Part shown: positions 8,414 through 15,972 of the stretch, piece after piece | Layout: every line of letters starts with the position of its first letter | Numbering within the stretch: position 1 is the stretch's first letter | NCBI GenBank assembly: GCA_900542255.1 | Contig: UQMR01000031.1 | Span: 1-25,632 of the forward strand | DNA length: 25,632 nt | Source of the DNA: an uncultured Porphyromonadaceae bacterium | Lineage (GTDB): Bacteria > Bacteroidota > Bacteroidia > Bacteroidales > Barnesiellaceae_A | Reading direction: 5' to 3' | Notes under the pieces: generated by a model | Told to the model about the DNA's origin: nothing | Databases searched by the model: none | Seen by the model: only the letters and a program-made list of their open reading frames with translations | Program-made: the position numbers and the translations under genes

Positions 8414-10543
8414 TTATTCATAAACAAGTTCCAAGTCATCGAGCCATAATACGCTACTGCTACTTCCTGTAAAGAAGTCGCCATAATAACTTGCCGAAGC
8501 AACAATCACTATGTAAGTGGGGATGCGGTCATAAGCGCGATAGTCGATATTGATGGTAAACGGTATCAAACCGTCGCCGGGTGTATTGGCATCCGGAACA
8601 ATCTCGCCAAAACCTATTATGTGCTCATCATTCTTGTTGAAGATGTTTTTATCTTTGGTCGTTATCCTTACAGGTGTTGTCCAGTCGCCGATGGCGATAT
8701 ATATGTTGCCTTTGTCGGTAGCTCCTACGGGTAACTCGTCGGTTTCGGAATAATCTACTTCACCTGCAATATATTTGTAGTATCCTTTCAGTTGCGATGG
8801 GCGCGAAGATATAGGCCTGCCAAAGTCCAATATACCATTCGTACCATCAGTGCCTACATAAGAACCGGCAAATACGTTTCCGGCGGCAAATTTTCCGATA
8901 CTTCCAAAGAGGCCCACAAATTGCGAAGCCATCTTAATGGAGTATGCTCCGCTATTTTTGATGCTGGAATCTTGTGTAGTGACATTGATACCCATGGTAG
9001 ACGAACCGTGGTTGCCGGTATCCCACCACATTTCTTCGCCTTCGCCATATACCAGCCATACATTGTCATACTGATGCCAATTCTCAAATCCGGCATTGGG
9101 TATGACAAATTCGCTCTCTGTCGTAAATGTTGCTATCATTGTCGAGGCTATATCACCACATACGGCTCGGTATTGGTAGGTGGTAGCAGCTTCGAGTCTG
9201 GTTAGTTCGGCCGTAAAGATATCCGACTCGCCCATTGTGACTTCTACGGTATTCCATGCCGATTCGCCGCTTTTCTTATATTGGAATACAATCGGGTCGG
9301 ATGTCTGTCTCAGCAGCTGGCCTCTCAGGGTTGCCCGATGAGCCCATATGTCACTTCTCAGAGGGTCTTGTGTCAATACCATTGCATTCGATACGGAGAT
9401 GACGAGTGTTTCTGTCCACTCTTTCCCTTGCATATCCGATGCGTGTATGGTAATCTCATAAGTGCCTTCGGCCAAACTTTTCATCAAAGTTTCAGAGAAA
9501 ACGATGCGCGCATTCGATATATCCCGGTTCTCGATATACTTGTAAGAATAGGAGAGCCCTGCGGTTTCCCATAACGAGAGTACATCTTCGGTTGCCGAAT
9601 AGAGGTCGATAGTGTTCTCCGGCAAGCCCATGGCCTGCATTTGATTGCCGGACACAATCAGTGATGATAGCGCTGAGGTTGCATCAACCAAAATGACAGT
9701 CTCTGTCCCGGCATTAACTTCAAAAGCCAAAGGTTTCGTTATATCAAATCCGTCGCCTGTTATATCGGGGCGTTTATATATAGTGATGTTCTCCACCTCT
9801 TCTATGGCCGATTCGTCGACCGTGAGGTTGAAATATGCGCCACCGATGGTATATTCCGTTTCGTTATAATTGAACGTAAGCGCATACTTTGTGGCAGGCT
9901 TTATATTTTGCAACGTACCCGACTGGGTGTATGCTTTGCCATCGTTAGACTCTCCTGTGATGGTCCAACTGAGTTGCGTCTCGTTAGCCGGCAGTATGAA
10001 ATAGCCTACCGAGTCGACATGTTGCTGTGTATAAACGAGTGAGCCTGCACTGCTTGCTACTGTCACTTCATAATTGCTCAGCACCTCTTTCAGTTGGTCC
10101 GTGAAGTTTACGGTCACCAAGGTATTCACAATCTTGCATACCACGGTAGTAGTCGTAGTGCTGCCGGCCTTTACATTTACATTATCACTACTGCCTTTAT
10201 AATAGCCTATTTTGAACGTTGCTGCTACCGAGTCGCCACTGACAGCGTCAATCCGGTAGTCTCCGGCAGCCAGCAATAATTCACTCGGCATATTATCCAA
10301 TCCTTTGTAATAGCGTACCAGGCCTTTGCTGCCATAGATTCTTACACGGCAACTGTCAGCCAGCATTTGGCTCTCGGCTGTTGCTGCATCGGGCTTTGAG
10401 GATGTTTCCGGTACGGCCATACTCATTCTCAACGCCAATGTGCCGTCACCGTTTTCTTGTATATCGTCGCGGCATGAGCATAAGCAGCAAATGCCGGCTA
10501 TAAACAATATGGGCAGATATTTTTTCAACTTAAATCTATTCAT
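8414..10543 (-). CDS. Lipoprotein: DUF4493, middle module, FN3-like and PCMD domains
   Basis: 709 residues. Lipobox LCSC gives lipid-modified Cys24, followed by acidic RDDIQENGDG, which suits surface export in Bacteroidetes. A DUF4493-like domain covers about 30-250 (RVRIYGSKGLVRYYKGLDNM, LAAGDYRIDAVSG). A middle module at about 255-388 (AMGLPENTIDL, YEITIHASDMQGK) is also present in the two upstream genes. A FN3-like domain at about 395-476 is followed by a PCMD domain at about 484-709 (NAGFENWHQYDNVW, MWWDTGNHGSSTMG, RPSQLKGYYKYIAGEVDY, VLWLDDLELVYE). The C-terminal 310 residues closely parallel the 524-residue lipoprotein of this operon. DSV sequons occur at 104-106 and 177-179. It starts two bases after the preceding stop. 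Carbohydrate binding is a guess from the PCMD name. Confidence 0.87.
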   Translation of the reverse strand: MNRFKLKKYLPILFIAGICCLCSCRDDIQENGDGTLALRMSMAVPETSSKPDAATAESQMLADSCRVRIYGSKGLVRYYKGLDNMPSELLLAAGDYRIDAVSGDSVAATFKIGYYKGSSDNVNVKAGSTTTTTVVCKIVNTLVTVNFTDQLKEVLSNYEVTVASSAGSLVYTQQHVDSVGYFILPANETQLSWTITGESNDGKAYTQSGTLQNIKPATKYALTFNYNETEYTIGGAYFNLTVDESAIEEVENITIYKRPDITGDGFDITKPLAFEVNAGTETVILVDATSALSSLIVSGNQMQAMGLPENTIDLYSATEDVLSLWETAGLSYSYKYIENRDISNARIVFSETLMKSLAEGTYEITIHASDMQGKEWTETLVISVSNAMVLTQDPLRSDIWAHRATLRGQLLRQTSDPIVFQYKKSGESAWNTVEVTMGESDIFTAELTRLEAATTYQYRAVCGDIASTMIATFTTESEFVIPNAGFENWHQYDNVWLVYGEGEEMWWDTGNHGSSTMGINVTTQDSSIKNSGAYSIKMASQFVGLFGSIGKFAAGNVFAGSYVGTDGTNGILDFGRPISSRPSQLKGYYKYIAGEVDYSETDELPVGATDKGNIYIAIGDWTTPVRITTKDKNIFNKNDEHIIGFGEIVPDANTPGDGLIPFTINIDYRAYDRIPTYIVIVASASYYGDFFTGSSSSVLWLDDLELVYE

Positions 10544-10545
10544 CG

Positions 10546-11781
10546 TTATTGAGTAATGAGGGTTAATGTCTCTGTGGTTACATTATCTTTATTGTCGGTA
10601 GCTGTCATTATAAATTTGTGCGTACCGGCACCGAGAGCCGATAACAAAGTGGAGAACTGGGTGATGTCAAACGACAACTCGTTTTGTCCTACTACCTGGT
10701 CTTCTACGGGGAAGCCGAGACCTTGAAGATTCTCTTTCAATTCGCCGGGATTAGCCAGGTCGAGATGTGTCGACAAGCCTACGCTTTCCAACTCATCGGC
10801 CGTAAGTGTAGTAGACTCAATATCTACTGTAAATCCTGACAAGGGGTTCTCACTGGTTACCATAATCTTTATGATAAGATCATCGGTCACTATCTGCGGC
10901 TCACTGATGTCGAATGTAGTCGCCGTAATTACCGGGCCTTCCTCATCCGAAGGCGGTGGGGTGGGAGTGTCGGGCTCCGACGGTTCTGGGTCATCTATCA
11001 CATCTTCTTCAACAGGAATCTCTATGTTTTGTTCTACGATAAAACAGGTAACATCTACTTGAAGCGAAGGTGTAAAGCTGCCGTTTGCCGGTTCGCCGGG
11101 TTCGGGAGACTTCAACGAATAACGCAGAATGCGCCATTCGCCGGCTTTTACATTATCTATTTCACGATATATCGTGTCTACATATCCATCTATCGGGCCT
11201 GTAAAATAGGCATATATTCTGTTGCTCTCTTCTTTGACGGTGAAGTATCCGGCGCGGGTTTCGTCGATAGCGAAATCGAGCGTACCCAGCCCGAGCCCGA
11301 CATTTACTTTGCAACCCTCACCCAATACGGCCAATAAGTCCTCACTATACTCTACCGTTACTTTTACGTTGCTCAGTACACACACTATATCGCCTATGAC
11401 CGTCATTTGGTCGGCAACGATAGTAAAATTCTTTTCGGCATAGTAGTATGGTGCTTCCCATGCTGCATCGACGGGCTCGTGCGATTTTACCTTCAATACA
11501 TATTCACCGGCCGATAATGTGAGCACCTCGGGCATTTCATTGTATTTCCATTCGTTTTGCAACACATTCTGCTGGTTATATATGCTGACGATATAATTCT
11601 GTATGTCGGTATTTTCGCCACTGCGCAATACCGTTTCTTCGGTATTGCAGGTAAGTGCGATGGAACTCAAATCGATGGTTCCGGTATTTCCGCCTGCCGG
11701 ATAGACTATATTTTCCTTATTGCATGACAATAACATACATGCGGCAGCTATAAGAAATATGTTTAATATCTTTCTCATCAT
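10546..11781 (-). CDS. DUF4493 lipoprotein without PCMD domain
   Basis: 411 residues. Signal peptide with lipobox LLSC and Cys20, then NKEN. A DUF4493-like domain lies at about 32-250 (YIVSIYNQQNVLQNEW, LSAGEYVLKVKSHEPVDAAWEAPYYYAEKNFTI with a break, CVLSNVKVTVEYSEDL, DETRAGYFTV). An acidic, proline-rich linker (about 256-283, with PDTPTPPPSDEE) leads to the middle module seen in its neighbours (about 284-411: ESVGLSTHLDL, SFDITQFSTLLSALGAGTHK, TATDNKDN), where the protein ends. It therefore looks like the N-terminal half of its paralogues, complete in itself and not a truncation, because reading continues cleanly to a stop two bases before the next gene. A DTI sequon is at 202-204. Function unknown. 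Confidence 0.85.
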   Translation of the reverse strand: MMRKILNIFLIAAACMLLSCNKENIVYPAGGNTGTIDLSSIALTCNTEETVLRSGENTDIQNYIVSIYNQQNVLQNEWKYNEMPEVLTLSAGEYVLKVKSHEPVDAAWEAPYYYAEKNFTIVADQMTVIGDIVCVLSNVKVTVEYSEDLLAVLGEGCKVNVGLGLGTLDFAIDETRAGYFTVKEESNRIYAYFTGPIDGYVDTIYREIDNVKAGEWRILRYSLKSPEPGEPANGSFTPSLQVDVTCFIVEQNIEIPVEEDVIDDPEPSEPDTPTPPPSDEEGPVITATTFDISEPQIVTDDLIIKIMVTSENPLSGFTVDIESTTLTADELESVGLSTHLDLANPGELKENLQGLGFPVEDQVVGQNELSFDITQFSTLLSALGAGTHKFIMTATDNKDNVTTETLTLITQ

Positions 11782-11801
11782 GAGGTATATTTCGTTATTT
11801 A

Positions 11802-14327
11802 TTAATATTCGAGATTTATATTGTCGATATATAATTCGCTGCCTACTGATATGGCTGCGCCTCTGTTATCGACAGTAGATATTTGAGAAGACTCTTCGGC
11901 CTGATTGTACGAAGCGTGATTCGATGAAGAGAACATTACCCTCAGATGCGTTGCTTTGTGACTCGTATCGGTATATGTGAGAGGCACCTCAAATGCCGTA
12001 TATACGTTGGTCGGGGTTAATGCTGCTTGGTATGACGCAAGGGTTACTGTTTCGCCGTTGCCGCGATATTCTACAACTACGGTGACTACGCCGTTGGCAT
12101 CGTTGCCGCTTGCGGTGTATTTGTAATATCCGGTGAGCTTGCCGGGACGAGAGGTGAATTCTATTCCTTCGTTATATGTTTCTGTTGCAGTAGCATGGTC
12201 GTAGTTGTATGAACCCAGGAAGAGCTTGCCGGCACTGCGATTTTGTATTGTGGGAGGCGTCAGCGACTCTAATGATTCTGTCAGGAATCCCCAGTGGCCT
12301 TCGGGAGGCGTTCCTCCTGCATTGTCCCACGCTACATTTCTCAGCAGTACGCCATTGCCATTCAATCCTGTTGCCGGCAAGGTCGATGGTACCATATACC
12401 ATGTGTTTTTGGTTTGTGGCGATGTAGGCACTGTCTTGCGGTTTACCGTGCTCCAACCATTGGGTTCGCTCGATGTTACGGTGGCAGTCTCTTGTTGCCA
12501 TCCGGCAACCTTGCCATAACGTCCGCCTTTATTGATGGTTTCAGAATATAGGGTTGTCCACTCCTCAAACTCTCCATTGGGTAGCGACAGAGCAGCTTCC
12601 GTAGTTATTTCCAATGAGTTGCTTGTTTCCAAATCGCTTCTGTCTGCCAAGCAACTTCCTTTCAGATTGTAGGTCGTTCCGGCATTCAATCCTGTAATAC
12701 TATATGCACCGGCATGGGCCGTATAGTTTGCCTGTTCCCATTCGCTGCCATTTTGCATATAGATAGTAATATATTGCTCGATTGTTTCTTGATAAGAGGT
12801 ATCGTCGGCTTTTACACTGAATGTCGCGTGGTTGCTCCATATATCATAGTCGTTGGCTACAAGCCTGTATGACGGTACGGTTATGTTTACGCTCTTTGCT
12901 TCCGACTCTTTTACTCCTTTATATACAGCCTTCAAGGTTTGGGACTTGTTCCCTTCGGGCAATTTTGCCTGTAAGTTGTATGTCGTGCCGTTTTCTGAAA
13001 GCACTTCATAGGGGATAGGTACCCATGTAGAGGCCGATTCAAGCCGCATGATTTGCAACTGTGACACATCTTTGCCGCTGAACTGCAAGGGGATATTTAC
13101 ATCGGTTGTTCCCAATATTACATCATCGATGTTGCTCATACTGAGTTGCAACGGTGTATTGTGAATCGTAAATGTCACAGGTGCGTCCGATACTTTCCCA
13201 TTGACATCGCGTGCCGATACAGTGAAGATATGGTCGGCGTCACCATTCTCGGCTATTTGCAGGCGGGATAGCATTTTGGTAAAATCGATGTAGCCTATCA
13301 TATCTTTGTTGCTGCCAAAACCTTTTATTACCAAACCAGCATTTTCTATGGCAACAAGTTCTTCGGCATTCAAGGCTGTCAAATCAACTTCCGAAGGAAA
13401 TCCCAATGATTGAAGGTAGGTAGATTGTGTCGTCAGCGTGCAACCTGCCAAACCGCCACGTGCCGTTACCATTACGCCTACATTTCCCGATTCGGGAGCC
13501 TCGCATTCTTGCAGTTCCAGAGTCCCGTTGGGAGTAACTCCATCTAATACAAAGTAGGGAGCAGGGGCCGACATCGCTTCGTCCGACACATCTATCGTGA
13601 TAGGCTCTACCTCGGTATTGCTGTCGAATGTGATAGAGACAACGGCTGCTCCTACGCTTTGGCTGACATCGAACGTTATTATATAATGTTGTTTGGCTGT
13701 GGCGCCGATAATCTTGGCCGGCTCGTATGTCGCTGCTACGCCGTTTGGTTTGGTAAGAGCTATTTTCAGCGATATGTCGCCGGGGCGAACGTATGCGCTG
13801 CGTGTTTCATCTTGTGCAAATACGACCTCTTTCCCGCCTACGGTGTGTACAGTCGTTTCGTATGCGGCAAAATACTTGCGGAATGCCTCACTATACTCAA
13901 TGCTGATTTTTACATGCCCCAGTGAGCAGGTCACATCTACCGGAGTGTTTTCTCCATCGCGTATGGAAAATTGTGTCTCGCCGTGATAAAACGGAGTGCC
14001 GAATCCTTCGTTCTCTAAACTGCCGTAATAGGCATACAAAGTGTAATAACCTGTGTCGAAGGTGGCATCGGCGGGGATATCAGCAAGGCTGCTCCACTCT
14101 TTGCTGTAACTTCCGTCTTCTGTGGTCAGCCTGATGGTAAAATCATCGGCCGAGGGGGTTTCCGACGACTCGGTATCGGAACTTCGCAATACCGGGATTA
14201 CGTTATAATCGGGTTTAAGAGAAAGCGTAAAACTACCATGCCCTACGCCCGAATTCTCTTTTTCCTGGGAGCATGAAATGCAAAAAAACACTGCAAGCCC
14301 AAGAATGGAGAAGGTTCTTAGTTTCAT
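11802..14327 (-). CDS. Large lipoprotein: DUF4493, two middle modules, FN3-like and PCMD-like domains
   Basis: 841 residues, first gene of the operon. ATG at 14325-14327 is preferred over an in-frame TTG six bases upstream. Signal peptide with lipobox CISC (Cys19), then SQEKEN. A DUF4493-like domain lies at about 27-240 (FTIRLTTEDGSYSKEW, DTGYYTLYAYYGS, SLGHVKISIEYSEAF, DETRSAYVRPGD). The shared middle module is at about 256-390 (LQSLGFPSEVDL, GYIDFTKMLSRL, IFTVSARDVNGK). An extra beta module (about 392-486) and a FN3-like domain (about 490-578) precede a C-terminal PCMD-like domain (about 582-841: LPNGEFEEW, SAGKLFLGSYN, SRPGKLTGYYKYTASG, ELYIDNINLEY). The C-terminal domain lacks the WWDTGN block present in the two other PCMD proteins here and carries a different insert, so its ligand may differ. 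Confidence 0.85.
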   Translation of the reverse strand: MKLRTFSILGLAVFFCISCSQEKENSGVGHGSFTLSLKPDYNVIPVLRSSDTESSETPSADDFTIRLTTEDGSYSKEWSSLADIPADATFDTGYYTLYAYYGSLENEGFGTPFYHGETQFSIRDGENTPVDVTCSLGHVKISIEYSEAFRKYFAAYETTVHTVGGKEVVFAQDETRSAYVRPGDISLKIALTKPNGVAATYEPAKIIGATAKQHYIITFDVSQSVGAAVVSITFDSNTEVEPITIDVSDEAMSAPAPYFVLDGVTPNGTLELQECEAPESGNVGVMVTARGGLAGCTLTTQSTYLQSLGFPSEVDLTALNAEELVAIENAGLVIKGFGSNKDMIGYIDFTKMLSRLQIAENGDADHIFTVSARDVNGKVSDAPVTFTIHNTPLQLSMSNIDDVILGTTDVNIPLQFSGKDVSQLQIMRLESASTWVPIPYEVLSENGTTYNLQAKLPEGNKSQTLKAVYKGVKESEAKSVNITVPSYRLVANDYDIWSNHATFSVKADDTSYQETIEQYITIYMQNGSEWEQANYTAHAGAYSITGLNAGTTYNLKGSCLADRSDLETSNSLEITTEAALSLPNGEFEEWTTLYSETINKGGRYGKVAGWQQETATVTSSEPNGWSTVNRKTVPTSPQTKNTWYMVPSTLPATGLNGNGVLLRNVAWDNAGGTPPEGHWGFLTESLESLTPPTIQNRSAGKLFLGSYNYDHATATETYNEGIEFTSRPGKLTGYYKYTASGNDANGVVTVVVEYRGNGETVTLASYQAALTPTNVYTAFEVPLTYTDTSHKATHLRVMFSSSNHASYNQAEESSQISTVDNRGAAISVGSELYIDNINLEY

Positions 14328-14391
14328 ATCCAATAAGTTTGATAGTTTCTGATATTCTTATATATAAAGTCTAGTCGCAAAATAACCGCTG

Positions 14392-14399
14392 CAAATATA
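14392..14399 (-). promoter_or_regulatory. Candidate -7 box for the surface lipoprotein operon
   Basis: Minus strand TATATTTG, a full TAnnTTTG match, about 65 bases upstream of the first operon ATG. No convincing -33 TTTG is seen at 19-21 bases, so the promoter may need an activator or the match may be chance in AT-rich DNA. Confidence 0.4.
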
Positions 14400-14490
14400 A
14401 GCATATTTTGTTTTTTTGATACTAAGTATTCCGATTTTTATTCTCTTTTATTTTTAAGCATATTTAATATTCCCAATATAAAAAATATTA

Positions 14491-14498
14491 TACATTTG
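14491..14498 (+). promoter_or_regulatory. Candidate -7 box for the glycosyltransferase pair
   Basis: TACATTTG matches TAnnTTTG and lies 22 bases before the GTG start of the membrane glycosyltransferase gene. The -33 region is AT-rich without a clear TTTG. It is divergent from the box at 14392-14399; about 90 bases separate the two. Confidence 0.4.
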
Positions 14499-14520
14499 TG
14501 ATGAATAAAAATTTTTCTCC

Positions 14521-15945
14521 GTGAAACTCTTCCGAAACATAAAGAATCGTGATATATTGTTGATGGCAGGGCTTATATTGATACCTCTGCTTATATTCAT
14601 TAAAGTAAAAGGGCTGTTGCTATGGATTGCATTGATGTTGGCCTTTATCATACCACGCTATATATATAGAAACTCGTCATATTACACGACGTCGGGGCAC
14701 ATTGCGTTGTGCATAGCGTTTTTCTCGATGGCGATTTTCTTTATTCTCAACTATTGGCAATCTGTTATGCGGTTGGGGACACTCGATTCTCCGCATTTGC
14801 TCAATGATGCGCGGTCGTTCTACGAAATGTCCCGTGATGTGGCCAACGGAACGGTAGGGGCCCATTCGCCTGTGGTTTCCTATATGGGCTATCCATTATT
14901 CTTGGCACTTTGGGTGAAAATGGGCATTACCGACATTGCATATCCCATGATATTCAATATATTCCTGCTCTTATGCAGTATGGTGCTTATTGCAAGGACG
15001 GTATCTTTTATACTTCCCAGCAACCAGGAAGCGACCAAAATCGGAGGATATGCAATGTGCCTTATTGCGTTTATCCCCAGTATACTTGCTACTGCTACAA
15101 TAGTGTCGAAAGAACCATTTATCATATTCGGATTGGTATCGGCTGTATGCGGATTATACGCATTGCGCGACAGATATAAATGCAAAAAGTATGGTTTGCT
15201 ATTAGCGGTAGGAATCATTATACTGGCAATGATGCGTGTTACATATCTATATGTACTCTTCTTCTTTGTCGCTGCCGTATATTTGCCCCGTTTCAAGAAA
15301 GAAGATATAAAGCCCGTTGTTGCTATCGTAGTTGCAATAATTGCATTTATATGGATAGGCTCTATTACAATGAGCTATTGGGGTACAAATGATTTTGTGA
15401 AAATCTATGTACATCCGCGACACTCGGTAGAGTATATCGATGGGAATAGCCAGCTTCCCTACGAATATATTATAGGCCCGTATCACACATATCCTTTATG
15501 GCTGCGGTTTATATTGTTGCCCATCTGTGTAGTGGTACAGTTTATGATACCGTTCCCCTTTGAGACAGTTGCTCCGCAAGCCGGTTTGCCGCTTTCTACA
15601 TGGTATGTACGACAAAGCTATTTGTGGTACGCTGCCGCTATACCGATTGCCGCTTATTTTGTATTCTATTGGTTCCGCAAAGGGGGTATAAGATTATCTA
15701 TGTTTGCATTGGCTGCGGCAATGGCATATTGTGTGCCGGCATTTATTACAGGCGGTACAGTATCGAGATACGCTTTTTGTTTTGTTCCATTCTTAGCCAT
15801 AGCAGGTGGATATGTCATCAATAATTTCCGTTTCAAACAGAGTGAACAAAAACAATTGGCTATTTTTGCCTTGATGTATTTCATGGTGGTAATGATAGCG
15901 TTGTTTATAGGAGGACATTCCTATTTGATACTGAAATATTTTTGA
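14521..15945 (+). CDS. Polytopic membrane protein, probable GT-C glycosyltransferase
   Basis: 474 residues with about 11 hydrophobic segments. The first large loop after the third membrane segment contains LLNDARSFYEMSRDVANG (Asp96) followed by SPVVSYMGYPLFLALW. This arrangement (acidic residue, D..xxY pattern, then a P-containing lead into the next helix) is typical of GT39/ArnT-like GT-C enzymes, which use lipid-linked sugar donors at the outer face of the inner membrane. A second extracytoplasmic loop near residues 300-325 (YVHPRHSVEYIDGNSQLPYEY) is polar. GTG start: an in-frame stop at 14506-14508 leaves no upstream ATG. The GT4 gene follows 27 bases later, so the two probably act in one pathway. 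An O-antigen polymerase-like protein is the main alternative. Confidence 0.65.
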   Translation: MKLFRNIKNRDILLMAGLILIPLLIFIKVKGLLLWIALMLAFIIPRYIYRNSSYYTTSGHIALCIAFFSMAIFFILNYWQSVMRLGTLDSPHLLNDARSFYEMSRDVANGTVGAHSPVVSYMGYPLFLALWVKMGITDIAYPMIFNIFLLLCSMVLIARTVSFILPSNQEATKIGGYAMCLIAFIPSILATATIVSKEPFIIFGLVSAVCGLYALRDRYKCKKYGLLLAVGIIILAMMRVTYLYVLFFFVAAVYLPRFKKEDIKPVVAIVVAIIAFIWIGSITMSYWGTNDFVKIYVHPRHSVEYIDGNSQLPYEYIIGPYHTYPLWLRFILLPICVVVQFMIPFPFETVAPQAGLPLSTWYVRQSYLWYAAAIPIAAYFVFYWFRKGGIRLSMFALAAAMAYCVPAFITGGTVSRYAFCFVPFLAIAGGYVINNFRFKQSEQKQLAIFALMYFMVVMIALFIGGHSYLILKYF

Positions 15946-15972
15946 TAGCATCATATTATGTAGTTGAGTGTG

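Noticed and set aside
8407..8505. Longer start for barrel paralogue 1, overlapping the previous gene by about 90 bases
   Set aside because: The extension places 33 non-hydrophobic residues in front of a clean signal peptide starting MKKGFC and lies within the coding sequence of the upstream gene.
5858..9033. Short near-identical DNA stretch (GGTTGCCGGTATCCCACCAC) in two places as a possible recombination repeat
   Set aside because: It encodes the conserved WWDTGN motif of two paralogous PCMD domains; common ancestry and shared codon use explain it.
10546..11781. The 411-residue DUF4493 protein as a truncated pseudogene of the larger paralogues
   Set aside because: It ends at a clean stop two bases before the next start, at a domain boundary, with a proline-rich linker not found in the paralogues. 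It looks like a complete gene of shorter architecture.
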